From the NCBI GenBank assembly GCA_950063125.1, contig CATLZI010000003.1:1-23045 (forward strand): DNA of 23,045 nt, in the 5' to 3' direction. The notes beneath the pieces are model-generated. The model did not search any database. It saw only the letters and a program-made list of their open reading frames with translations, and was not told the DNA's origin. The DNA comes from an uncultured Porticoccus sp. Its GTDB lineage: Bacteria > Pseudomonadota > Gammaproteobacteria > Pseudomonadales > Porticoccaceae. The position numbers and the translations under genes are program-made. This document shows positions 1-7,549 of this stretch, piece after piece; within the stretch, counting starts at the first letter, position 1, and each line of letters opens with the position of its first letter.

Positions 1-596
1 ATGGAAATGGCCAGCGGCATGGGGGTCAGCATATGAGAGGCATCGTATTCACCATTCAGTGACATATCCCTGGCCACCGCCCAACCGGCTGTCTTGATCA
101 CGTCCACATCGAGGCCATACTTTGCATAGAAGCCCATTGGCTGGGCCATGATGATGGGCGTGGCACAGGTAATCGGCACGAATCCCACCTTCAATTTGGT
201 TTTCTCCAGTGGACCCATCGACTCCTTCACCGCCGCTTTTACTTTTTCCAGCGGAATCATGCTGCCGAGCACTGTGGCCAGGGTGCCGCCACCCATCAAC
301 CGGATAAAATTTCGACGACTGGTATCGTTGTGTCCAAACACACCGCGCACAATGGCACTTTCCACTGCGCGGTCGAGCAAATCGTCAGAACTGTCGAAGG
401 ACATACCCCCCGCTTTTGCCGACTGGCTGTGACCCTCCCCCTGTTCAGCCTGTTGCTCCAACAGGGCCAGGCGCTGATCGTCGCTAAGACCACCGGGGTT
501 TACAGATTCGGCCTGACATAACCTGCAGGAACAATCATTGGTGTGCATCAGACTGGTGTCGGCATCAAACGGGTTACCTAAACTTTTCGTCGCCAT
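1..596 (-). CDS. NrtA/CmpA-family ABC transporter substrate-binding protein, 5' part only (Tat-exported)
   Basis: This gene runs off the left edge, leaving 198 codons from the N-terminus. The segment from about residue 134 (KLKVGFVPITCATPII, GFYAKYGLDVDV, HMLTPMPLAIS) matches the start of the nitrate/bicarbonate-type periplasmic binding proteins NrtA and CmpA. A twin-arginine motif, SRRNFIRLMG with RR at 94-95, precedes a short hydrophobic stretch (about 102-115), so Tat export is expected. Upstream lies an unusual N-terminal extension of about 90 residues with H18, C22, C24 and C27 (HTNDCSCRLC). The ATG at 596 has a good ribosome site (AGAGGAAA about 6-8 nt upstream). An internal ATG at 404, behind a G-run, would give a shorter n-region and cannot be excluded. 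A sigma-54 promoter on this strand (743-759) and a divergent sigma-54 activator point to activator-dependent expression. The ligand is unknown: the family includes nitrate, bicarbonate and other small anions, and the partner permease and ATPase genes lie outside the window. Confidence 0.82.
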   Translation of the reverse strand, partial: MATKSLGNPFDADTSLMHTNDCSCRLCQAESVNPGGLSDDQRLALLEQQAEQGEGHSQSAKAGGMSFDSSDDLLDRAVESAIVRGVFGHNDTSRRNFIRLMGGGTLATVLGSMIPLEKVKAAVKESMGPLEKTKLKVGFVPITCATPIIMAQPMGFYAKYGLDVDVIKTAGWAVARDMSLNGEYDASHMLTPMPLAIS

Positions 597-742
597 GATG
601 TATTTCCTCTTCGTTTTGTAGCTAACGCTGTGGCAGCGCACTGTGCTGGTGCGCTGAACCCTGAGAACCGCTCGTGGACGGGCAGCGGTGTTCTATCAAA
701 TCCTGCTTGTTCGCATTGATAGCAACTGCTGCCCTACTACAC

Positions 743-759
743 CGCAACTTTAGTGCCAA
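743..759 (-). promoter_or_regulatory. sigma-54 (-24/-12) promoter for the NrtA-like gene
   Basis: On the minus strand the sequence TTGGCACTAAAGTTGCG fits the sigma-54 core TGGCAC-N5-TTGC without a mismatch. The GG at 757-756 and the GC at 745-744 are separated by the required 10 bp. Transcription would start near position 732, leaving a leader of about 136 nt before the ATG at 596. The adjacent divergent gene encodes a sigma-54 activator, which strengthens the call. Confidence 0.75.
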
Positions 760-828
760 CCCTGCTGACAACTGTCAATTGCCTGATTTAAAAAGAAAAA
801 CAACTGACAACAAGCCGTTATACCAGCC

Positions 829-879
829 ACGAAAAATCGTAGTTCACGAAAATTCGTAGATAAAAGAACGATTTTTCGT
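829..879. promoter_or_regulatory. Three dyads ACGA-W4-TCGT, probable enhancer (UAS) of the divergent sigma-54 activator
   Basis: Three 12-bp dyads lie at 829-840 (ACGAAAAATCGT), 846-857 (ACGAAAATTCGT) and 868-879 (ACGATTTTTCGT). All share the arms ACGA and TCGT around four A/T bases. The first and third are exact reverse complements of each other. Start-to-start spacings are 17 and 22 bp. Relative to the predicted sigma-54 start near 732 they cover about -97 to -147, the usual place for enhancer sites bound by Fis-type activators. They also sit just upstream of the activator gene, so autoregulation is possible. Confidence 0.6.
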
Positions 880-884
880 CGTTA

Positions 885-912
885 TTGGCCTGAAATTTGT
901 TAGCTGTATTGA
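885..912 (+). promoter_or_regulatory. Possible promoter of the sigma-54 activator gene
   Basis: TTGGCCTGAAATTTGTT (885-901) resembles a -24/-12 element with three mismatches, including the normally invariant C of the -12 GC (here GT). The same TTGGCC can be read as a -35 box 16 bp before TATTGA (907-912). Either reading puts the start 15-30 nt before the ATG at 940. The sequence does not decide between the two sigma factors. Confidence 0.3.
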
Positions 913-939
913 TACCCCAAGACTTAACGGCAGGCCCCT

Positions 940-2823
940 ATGCAGAACGAACGTTTTTTCTATTACTCCGCCACCGCACAGCTGGTGATCGACCCGATTG
1001 AGGACCGGGTCCTGTTCGTCAACCAGGAGGCCTGCCGACTCCTGCACAGGGATGTCATTGAGATTCAGTCCGGCCGGGCCAGTCAGCTGTTCGCACCCAA
1101 CCTGCCGGCGCTGATCCTGTTCACCCAGGAGCTGATTGAGAAGGGGCGGGGCTGGTGTGACCACTTGCTGGTGCAATCGGCCATCGGGGAAATCCGCCTG
1201 GAAGTCAATGGCCGCTGCTCTGATTCCGGCGGCCAACCTCAGCTCTTCGTGGGCTTGCAAAGGGCCGATGACCTGGAACTGTTGCGCGAGCGCTCCAGTG
1301 CCGAGCGACACTACCTTTCGGGCATCGGCCACTGGAACAGGGTGTCCCAGGTCTTCCAGGAGTTCGAGCGGGAAAACCAGCTGCTGCTGGATGCAGCCGG
1401 TGACGGGATCTACGGGGTGGAGGCCAATGGTATTACCACGTTCGTCAATCCTGCTGCGGAGCGCATTCTCGGCTACCGGGCAGAGGAATTGGCCGGCAGG
1501 AATATGCACAACATGGTGCACCACTCCCACGCGGATCACTCGCATTTCAATATGCAGGAATGCCCCATCTTCGAGGCGTTCCGGGACGGCACGGTTCACC
1601 GGGTAGAGGACGACACGTTCTGGACCAAATCCGGAAAACCCATCGATGTGGAGTACACCAGCACACCGGTCAGGGACAACGGCTTTATTGTCGGCGCAGT
1701 GGTGATTTTTCGCGATATATCCCAGAAAAAAACCGACCGCAAACGGCTCCTGGAAGCGCTGGCGGAGGTGGAAAAACTGAAAAACCAACTGGAACTGGAA
1801 AATGCCTATTTGCAGGAAGAAATTAATTCTGAATTCAATCACCACCAGATCATCGGTAAAAGTGGTGCTGTACAGCATATCCTGCAAAAAATTGAACTGG
1901 TGGCGCCGACAGACTCTACTGTGCTTATCAGTGGTGAGTCCGGCACCGGCAAGGAACTGATTGCCAGGGCGATCCACGAAATGAGCCACCGCTCCAATCG
2001 TTCACTGATCCGGGTCAACTGTGCAGCCATTCCGGCAGACCTCTTCGAAAGCGAATTTTTCGGTCACACCAGGGGCGCTTTCACCGGCGCCACCAACGAT
2101 CGACCCGGCCGGTTTGAGCTGGCTAACGGCGGCACACTATTCCTCGACGAGGTCGGCGAAATACCCCTGCACCTCCAGGGCAAGCTGCTGCGGGTTTTAC
2201 AGGAGCAGCAGTTTGAGCGGGTGGGCGAATCGAAAACCCGCCGCGTGGATGTTCGTATCATCACCGCCACCAACCGCAATCTCAAGGAACAGGTGCAGCG
2301 GGGCCAATTTCGTGAAGACCTTTATTTCCGCCTCAATGTTTTCCCGATTGAATCGGTACCACTGCGCGAGAGGAGAGAGGATATCCCTCTGCTGACCCAG
2401 CATTTTTTAAAAAAAAGCTGTACCAGAACCAATAAACAGGGCCTGAAAATTTCACTCAGTGAGCTGGAAAAGCTGAAGGACTACCACTGGCCGGGAAATA
2501 TCCGCGAACTGGAAAACGTAATTGAACGCCAGGTCATTCTTGCCCAAGGGCCGACGCTGAGATTCAGCGATCTGCTGGCCAGAGATCAACAAAACGTCAC
2601 CCGGGTTGGCGAGGAACCGGACAACAGCGTTCTGACGGCTTCCGACCTTAGACAACAGGAACGCCGCAATCTGCTGATGGCGCTGGAAAAATGCCATGGC
2701 AAGGTCTTTGGCCATAACGGGGCAGCCCAACTATTGGATATCAAACCCACCACACTGGCATCGAGGATCAAGAAATATCAAATTGACACCAGGCTTTTTA
2801 AACAGAGTTCCAGCAAACATTAA
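940..2823 (+). CDS. PAS-PAS-AAA+-Fis sigma-54-dependent transcriptional activator
   Basis: This is a 627-residue bacterial enhancer-binding protein. An N-terminal PAS-like domain (about 8-110) is followed by a second PAS domain (about 145-265). The second carries a His-rich stretch ([10 protein letters not shown]) before the [10 protein letters not shown] segment typical of this PAS subtype. A coiled-coil linker (about 268-300) leads to the AAA+ domain: Walker A GESGTGKE at 332-339, the sigma-54 contact loop GAFTGA at 379-384, Walker B with LFLDE at 400-404, and the [10 protein letters not shown] segment. A Fis-type helix-turn-helix closes the protein ([20 protein letters not shown]). It has no receiver domain, so control is probably by a ligand or redox signal at the PAS domains rather than by a partner kinase. 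It is divergent from the NrtA-like gene, which has a sigma-54 promoter and presumed binding sites between, so that gene is the obvious target. FhlA/NorR-like activators share the core, but the specific signal is not recognisable. Confidence 0.93.
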   Translation: MQNERFFYYSATAQLVIDPIEDRVLFVNQEACRLLHRDVIEIQSGRASQLFAPNLPALILFTQELIEKGRGWCDHLLVQSAIGEIRLEVNGRCSDSGGQPQLFVGLQRADDLELLRERSSAERHYLSGIGHWNRVSQVFQEFERENQLLLDAAGDGIYGVEANGITTFVNPAAERILGYRAEELAGRNMHNMVHHSHADHSHFNMQECPIFEAFRDGTVHRVEDDTFWTKSGKPIDVEYTSTPVRDNGFIVGAVVIFRDISQKKTDRKRLLEALAEVEKLKNQLELENAYLQEEINSEFNHHQIIGKSGAVQHILQKIELVAPTDSTVLISGESGTGKELIARAIHEMSHRSNRSLIRVNCAAIPADLFESEFFGHTRGAFTGATNDRPGRFELANGGTLFLDEVGEIPLHLQGKLLRVLQEQQFERVGESKTRRVDVRIITATNRNLKEQVQRGQFREDLYFRLNVFPIESVPLRERREDIPLLTQHFLKKSCTRTNKQGLKISLSELEKLKDYHWPGNIRELENVIERQVILAQGPTLRFSDLLARDQQNVTRVGEEPDNSVLTASDLRQQERRNLLMALEKCHGKVFGHNGAAQLLDIKPTTLASRIKKYQIDTRLFKQSSSKH

Positions 2824-3048
2824 CACCGATTTAACAGGCCTCTCCTTCACATCGGCAGTACTAAAATTCCTTTTTCCGGGAGCCGCCCCGGCATTGTGCT
2901 GTGACGGGCTGGACGCAATACGCGGCCCGGAAATTCTTACCCCAGCGCTAAGTGAATATGCCCTGCTTTCGCTTGAACAGCACAGCAAAATCAATAACCA
3001 TAGGAACGCCTGATATCCACAAGCAGGGCAATGAGAGAAGGAACCACA

Positions 3049-4227
3049 ATGAATAATCGAATGAAAGAAGCGGCGGACAGCGTATTGACGAATACGGTCG
3101 CAGAGTCCGGTGGTGCACCGGGCGTTGTGGCTATGGTCACGGACAAGAGGGCCAATGTCTACGAAGGGACTGCCGGGGTGAGAGAAATGGGCAAAACAGA
3201 GCCTATCGCCACCGATTCCGTGTTCGCCATTTTTTCCTGCACCAAGGCCCTGACCGGCACTGCCTTGATGCAGCTCGTTGAAGAAGGCCTGATAAGCCTG
3301 GATGACCCCGCCAGGGACTATGTGCCCGACATTGCGGAGATTCAGGTGCTCGACGGTTTTGACAGCAACGGTCAGCCGAAGCTGAGGGCACCGAAATCAG
3401 ATATCACGATCAATCAACTGATGCTGCATACCGCCGGTTTTGGTTACGAGTTCTTCAGCCACGATGACCTGGCCTTCCGCACTGCAAGCGAAACAGCTTC
3501 GGTGGTCTCCAGCACCTATGGCGGTATCAAGTCTGTACTGCTGCACGATCCGGGAGAGCGCTGGATGTATGGCGTCAACCTCGATTGGGTGGGCAAGATT
3601 GTCGAAGCAGTGCGCGGCAAACGCCTGGGTGAGGTCATGCAGGAACGCATCTTTAACCCGCTTGGTATGTCAGACAGCGCCTTCACCTTGACCACTGCCA
3701 TGCGGTCACGACTGGCCAGCCTGCACACCCGTGCCGAAGACGGTCAGCTGGCTCCCTGGGATCTGGTTCTCCCACAACCGCCGGAAATGGACATGGGAGG
3801 GCACGGGTTGTACAGCACCGTACCGGATTACATGAAATTTATCCGGATGATACTGAATGATGGCGATGGGCCAGATGGCCGTGTACTGAACAAAGAAACC
3901 GTAGAAAAAATGTCCAGAAATGGGCTTGGGGGATTGCAGAGTGGCGGCTGGACAACCTCGATGCCGGCGCTATCCAACAGTGGCGAGTTCTTTCCGGGGC
4001 TGAAAAAATCCTGGGGTTATACCTTCCAGATCAACGATGAACCAACGCCCTCTGGCCGGCCCGCCGGACAAATAATGTGGGCGGGACTGGCAAATCTGTT
4101 CTATTGGATTGACCGGCAGAACGGGATCGGGGGCATGTGGGCCTCACAAATATTACCGTTTAAGGATATTTCCTCCTATCCCGGTTTTGTTGACTTCGAA
4201 TCGTCTGTTTACCGTTATCTGAAATAA
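3049..4227 (+). CDS. Family VIII carboxylesterase / class C beta-lactamase-fold serine hydrolase
   Basis: This 392-residue protein has the serine beta-lactamase/transpeptidase fold used by family VIII esterases such as EstB. The SxxK motif is SCTK at 63-66 (nucleophile Ser63, general base Lys66), the YxN motif is YGVN at 174-177, and the third motif appears as WAG at 344-346 instead of the more usual WGG. It has no signal peptide or lipobox, so the enzyme is probably cytoplasmic. I chose the ATG at 3049 because AGAAGGA lies about 7 nt upstream; an in-frame ATG at 3031 would place that ribosome site inside the gene. The substrate is unknown: these enzymes hydrolyse short-chain esters, and some hydrolyse beta-lactams. 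The gene stands alone between the activator (225-bp gap with no clear element) and a shared terminator, with nothing tying it to the transporter region. Confidence 0.87.
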   Translation: MNNRMKEAADSVLTNTVAESGGAPGVVAMVTDKRANVYEGTAGVREMGKTEPIATDSVFAIFSCTKALTGTALMQLVEEGLISLDDPARDYVPDIAEIQVLDGFDSNGQPKLRAPKSDITINQLMLHTAGFGYEFFSHDDLAFRTASETASVVSSTYGGIKSVLLHDPGERWMYGVNLDWVGKIVEAVRGKRLGEVMQERIFNPLGMSDSAFTLTTAMRSRLASLHTRAEDGQLAPWDLVLPQPPEMDMGGHGLYSTVPDYMKFIRMILNDGDGPDGRVLNKETVEKMSRNGLGGLQSGGWTTSMPALSNSGEFFPGLKKSWGYTFQINDEPTPSGRPAGQIMWAGLANLFYWIDRQNGIGGMWASQILPFKDISSYPGFVDFESSVYRYLK

Positions 4228-4264
4228 AAAAAACCGCACCCGAGATTCCCGGGTGCGGTTTTTT
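4228..4264. terminator. Bidirectional Rho-independent terminator (serine hydrolase / rhlE)
   Basis: A perfect 15-bp inverted repeat has arms AAAAAACCGCACCCG (4228-4242) and CGGGTGCGGTTTTTT (4250-4264) around a 7-nt loop. Each strand ends in a run of T, so it can stop both the serine hydrolase transcript and the convergent rhlE transcript. It starts directly after the hydrolase stop codon and ends 11 bp before the rhlE stop. Confidence 0.93.
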
Positions 4265-4275
4265 GACCGGCTTAT

Positions 4276-5628
4276 CTAGCGTGAAGCAGCGCGTCTTGGT
4301 CGCGGCGCGCCCTGGACCGGTTTTGCCCCAGCCGATCTGCGACGATCACCTGTGGCATTGCCACCATTGCGATTGCCAGTACTGCGGGCATGCTGGGGTT
4401 TGCCCGGTCGACGGGCACCTGTTGTAGCACCGGGACGACCACCACCGCCACTGCGGCGACCATTCTGGATAGGCTCCGGACGAATGGAGAGATCCGGCTC
4501 AAAACCTTTGATATTTCCCTTGGGAACCTCGCGTTTAAGCACTCGCTCAATATCGCGCAGCAACTTGTGCTCGTCCACACAGACCAGCGAAACGGCCTCG
4601 CCCTCATTGCCAGCGCGACCGGTGCGGCCGATGCGATGTACATAATCCTCTGGCACATTGGGCAATTCAAAATTCACCACATGCGGCAGCTGATCGATGT
4701 CCAGTCCGCGGGCAGCAATATCCGTCGCCACCAACACCCGCACCGAACCTTTTTTGAAATCCGCCAGGGCTTTCGTCCGGGCACCCTGACTTTTATTGCC
4801 GTGAATCGCTGCCGCCCGCAAACCATCTTCAGTCAACTGATCAGCGAGCCGGTTGGCACCGTGTTTGGTTCGGGTAAAGACCAGCACCTGCTGCCAGTTA
4901 CCATCGCCAATCAGATAAGACAGCAGCTCGCGTTTGCGACCCTTGTCCACCAGATGAACGGTCTGGGCTACCTGTTCAGAAGCCGTATTGCGGCGAGCCA
5001 CCTCGATCAGCACGGGCGCATTGAGCAATCCGTCAGCCAGGCGTTTAATCTCATCGGAAAAGGTAGCGGAAAATAACAGATTCTGACGTTGCTTTGGCAA
5101 CAGGGCCAGAACCTTGCGGATGTCATGGATAAAGCCCATGTCCAGCATGCGGTCCGCTTCGTCCAGCACCAGGATTTCCACCTGTGACAGATCGAGGGTG
5201 CGCTGATTCACGTGATCCAGTAACCGACCCGGCGTAGCAATCAGGATATCCACACCACGGCGCAGCATGGAAATTTGCGGATTAATATTGACACCACCAA
5301 AAATCACACCGGATTTCAGAGGCAGATGCTTGCCGTAGGTGACGACACTCTCCGCTACCTGTGCAGCCAACTCACGGGTGGGGGTTAATACCAGAGCGCG
5401 AACGGGGCGACGGTTATTATCGGTGGGTTTATTACCGCTGAGGAGATGTAACAGTGGCAGGGTAAAGCCGGCCGTTTTGCCGGTGCCGGTTTGAGCACCC
5501 GCCAGCACATCAAGACCCTGGAGAATAATAGGGATGGCTTTCGCCTGAATAGGGGTGGGGTTGCTGTAGCCCTGATCAGACACAGCACGAAGCAATTCGG
5601 CCGAAAGGCCGAGGTCATTAAATGACAT
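4276..5628 (-). CDS. rhlE: DEAD-box ATP-dependent RNA helicase RhlE
   Basis: This 450-residue DEAD-box helicase remodels RNA in the cytoplasm; RhlE acts in ribosome assembly, RNA decay and cold adaptation. The motifs appear in order: Q motif with Gln28, motif I AQTGTGKT (45-52), PTRELA (83-88), TPGR (132-135), DEAD (156-159), SAT (187-189), [10 protein letters not shown] (301-310) and HRIGRTGR (331-338). The start MSFNDLGLS and the Gly/Arg-rich basic tail from about 380 fit RhlE better than RhlB, SrmB or DbpA. The tail probably binds RNA without sequence specificity. The ATG at 5628 has only a weak ribosome site (GGAG about 11 nt upstream). The leader upstream has a GC-rich hairpin but no convincing promoter. 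The gene is transcribed alone and ends at the shared terminator. Confidence 0.93.
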   Translation of the reverse strand: MSFNDLGLSAELLRAVSDQGYSNPTPIQAKAIPIILQGLDVLAGAQTGTGKTAGFTLPLLHLLSGNKPTDNNRRPVRALVLTPTRELAAQVAESVVTYGKHLPLKSGVIFGGVNINPQISMLRRGVDILIATPGRLLDHVNQRTLDLSQVEILVLDEADRMLDMGFIHDIRKVLALLPKQRQNLLFSATFSDEIKRLADGLLNAPVLIEVARRNTASEQVAQTVHLVDKGRKRELLSYLIGDGNWQQVLVFTRTKHGANRLADQLTEDGLRAAAIHGNKSQGARTKALADFKKGSVRVLVATDIAARGLDIDQLPHVVNFELPNVPEDYVHRIGRTGRAGNEGEAVSLVCVDEHKLLRDIERVLKREVPKGNIKGFEPDLSIRPEPIQNGRRSGGGGRPGATTGARRPGKPQHARSTGNRNGGNATGDRRRSAGAKPVQGAPRPRRAASR

Positions 5629-5775
5629 ATAGATTTTAACTCCGGAACCGGCCTAGCCATGCATAGAGCACAGTAACGGTCTTAGGCTGGCAACAATTAA
5701 TTAAGGGGGGTGTCAGGGAAAAACCGAAAGGAAAGTACCGAGGACACAACAGGTACCGACCGATGGATACCATGC

Positions 5776-5798
5776 GGGGGCACTATAACAGCACCCCC
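5776..5798 (-). promoter_or_regulatory. GC-rich hairpin in the region upstream of rhlE
   Basis: On the minus strand GGGGGTGCT and the opposing AGTGCCCCC can pair around a GTTAT loop, giving about nine pairs of which two are G-T. A TATAGT hexamer falls in the loop and 3' arm, but no -35 box stands at a normal distance. The element may be a leader structure or part of an unresolved promoter. Nothing else stands out in the 250-bp gap 5629-5878. Confidence 0.25.
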
Positions 5799-5878
5799 CA
5801 GACAAGTCGATCAACTTATTTAAATAATCATCCTTATAGCGCGGTTATCCTCTCGACAGGACAGACCGCACCGGCGGC

Positions 5879-6622
5879 TCAGTTTTTGTCCAGCAGGCCC
5901 TTGAAGCCGCCCAGTTTGTCCTCTACCTGTTTCTTGATCTGATCACCCGCTTCTTTAAGTGCACCGGAGTTGGCTGCCGTATTGGCGGCACTTTTATTGA
6001 TCGCCACCATCACCTGCCTGACGACCTCTGCAGCGGTGGCACCATTGGACCGTTCACCAATGCCGGTCAGCTGTATGTCCGGCAGGGTCAGCTCAATGGG
6101 TTTTATGTCCAACAACTGGTTCACATAGCGCATTTTTGCACCGGTAATCTTCAGATCGCGGACGATGAGCTTTTTGGTCGTGCCCTCGCCGGATTCATCA
6201 GCAGTAGCGGTCGAATCACTTTCACCGGCAGCCTCACTGACATTTTTCTGCAGTTGACTGAGGTTCGTGCCACTTTTCCCCGACTCGTAAGTAATTTCAG
6301 GGGCAACAATACGGATGCTGTTGATAACAATGGTATCGGTGGTGATGGACCCCGGTTCGATAGAGAGGAATATCTCCCCCAGAGAGAAGGCATCGGCGCT
6401 GCTGAAGCCAGCGGGGTTACCCACCACCAGACCCCGCAGGCTTCCCTCACCGGTTTTCAGGGAAAGGTCGACATCTGCCAGCGTGACATCGGACTGGGTC
6501 AGCCTCGGGCCGACAGTTTCAACCGCCATTTTGATACCGCGATCAAGATTCAGCACCCCGATCACCAATAAAACGATCAGTACTACCACCAGACCAGCTA
6601 CAATCTTCAACAGAGTTTTCAT
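5879..6622 (-). CDS. AsmA-like membrane-anchored periplasmic protein, function unknown
   Basis: This is a 247-residue protein with one N-terminal hydrophobic helix (about 5-25) and a short positive n-region, followed by a soluble part expected in the periplasm. The segment after the helix (VETVGPRLTQSDVTLADVDL, then GEGSLRGLVVGNPAGF) resembles the start of AsmA/DUF748-type proteins, which are linked to outer-membrane assembly or lipid transport. At 247 residues it is much shorter than AsmA itself (about 600). The middle (about 130-148) is Ser/Thr/Glu-rich and probably disordered, and the C-terminus is an amphipathic, Ala/Lys-rich helix. The ATG at 6622 has an AAAGGAAA ribosome site. It is divergent from cysZ across a 132-bp gap with three 20-bp repeats. 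The AsmA-like relation is by sequence feel; the role is not known. Confidence 0.7.
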   Translation of the reverse strand: MKTLLKIVAGLVVVLIVLLVIGVLNLDRGIKMAVETVGPRLTQSDVTLADVDLSLKTGEGSLRGLVVGNPAGFSSADAFSLGEIFLSIEPGSITTDTIVINSIRIVAPEITYESGKSGTNLSQLQKNVSEAAGESDSTATADESGEGTTKKLIVRDLKITGAKMRYVNQLLDIKPIELTLPDIQLTGIGERSNGATAAEVVRQVMVAINKSAANTAANSGALKEAGDQIKKQVEDKLGGFKGLLDKN

Positions 6623-6658
6623 TATTTTTTTCCTTTGACCAGGGGCCTACTCGCGTCC

Positions 6659-6719
6659 TTTAAAAATAAACATGCACGGCTCAAAATAAAAGCGCACGGT
6701 TTAAATTAAAAGTGTACAG
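6659..6719. repeat. Three tandem degenerate 20-bp repeats between the AsmA-like gene and cysZ
   Basis: Copies at 6659-6679, 6680-6699 and 6700-6719 each consist of an A/T half (about TTTAAAATAAAA) and a half resembling GCGCACGG (GTGTACAG in the third copy). The period of about 20-21 bp is two turns of the helix, so the same face would be presented three times. They lie in the only promoter-capable gap between two divergent genes and may be operator sites for an unidentified regulator. Confidence 0.5.
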
Positions 6720-6754
6720 CAATCTGATCGAATGCCAAAAAACCGGAAATCCTT

Positions 6755-7549
6755 ATGACACAAGCTCCCAGGATCGGCCCGACATATCTGCTTCAGGGCA
6801 TGCGGCTACTCCATCACCCGCAACTGCGCTGGCTGGTGTTATGGCCACTGCTGATCAATGCTTTTTTATTTGTCGGACTCACCTGGCTGGCGATTGATCA
6901 GTTCGGGCAATTACTGACCTGGCTGACCAGTAAAATTCCAGCCTGGCTGGAATTTATTACATGGATATTCTGGATACTATTCGGAGGGTTCTTGCTGCTG
7001 GTATACGGCTACACATTTGCCATTCTCGGGAATCTACTGGCCTCACCATTTTACGGGCCACTGTCGGAGCGGGCGGAACAGGTACTCACCGGCCATATTC
7101 AGTCAACACCGGCCTCGATGAAGCAGTTACTGGCAATGGCAGGCAGTGCCATGAAGCGGGAGTTGTTCAAAATGGGGTATTTTCTGCCGAGGATTGTCGG
7201 CATCTTGGTACTGACACTGACGTTGTCATTTATTCCGGTACTGAATCTGGTGGGGCCGGCAATTGCTTTTCTGTGGGGGGGCTGGTCGCTGGCGTTGCAA
7301 TACCTGGACTATCCGGCAGATAACCATGGACAGTCTTTTTACGAGCTGCGCACAGCGCTGAAGAAACAGCGCCTGCAGTCACTGAGCTTTGGTGGCACCG
7401 TGCTGATTGCCACCACCGTGCCACTGCTGAATCTTTTTATCATGCCCGCGTCGGTGATCGGCGCCACCAGCTTCTGGCTGGATCACCTGGCCGGGGACAC
7501 GCAACAGCTGGGCCGCAGCGATAAAACCGGCTCAATCCTGACCGAGTAA
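6755..7549 (+). CDS. cysZ: Sulfate transporter CysZ
   Basis: This 264-residue inner-membrane protein belongs to the CysZ/EI24 family, which takes up sulfate for cysteine synthesis. Visible features are the N-terminal region ([21 protein letters not shown]), hydrophobic segments at about 25-47, 66-95, 145-172 and 205-230, the loop [21 protein letters not shown], and the [11 protein letters not shown] segment characteristic of CysZ. The length is close to the family norm of about 250. The ATG at 6755 follows a modest ribosome site (GGAAA). Three 20-bp repeats lie in its upstream region. It converges on rhlB and the two coding ends overlap by 18 bp, leaving no room for an intergenic terminator. 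No other cys gene is in view. Confidence 0.9.
   Translation: MTQAPRIGPTYLLQGMRLLHHPQLRWLVLWPLLINAFLFVGLTWLAIDQFGQLLTWLTSKIPAWLEFITWIFWILFGGFLLLVYGYTFAILGNLLASPFYGPLSERAEQVLTGHIQSTPASMKQLLAMAGSAMKRELFKMGYFLPRIVGILVLTLTLSFIPVLNLVGPAIAFLWGGWSLALQYLDYPADNHGQSFYELRTALKKQRLQSLSFGGTVLIATTVPLLNLFIMPASVIGATSFWLDHLAGDTQQLGRSDKTGSILTE

Noticed and set aside
630..655. Plus-strand TGGCAGCGCACTGTGCT as a second sigma-54 promoter.
   Set aside because: The GG and GC are 11 bp apart instead of 10, and it points into the antisense of the NrtA-like leader with no gene to serve.
844..1989. A long minus-strand open frame (381 codons) antisense to the sigma-54 activator.
   Set aside because: It mirrors the well-supported activator in a high-GC region, its translation has no recognisable domain, and it would run through the promoter and dyads. 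Similar antisense frames at 4390-5076, 9075-10061 and 13219-14019 were rejected for the same reason.
3031..3048. An upstream in-frame ATG at 3031 for the serine hydrolase.
   Set aside because: It would place the ribosome site AGAAGGA inside the coding sequence and has no ribosome site of its own; the ATG at 3049 fits better.
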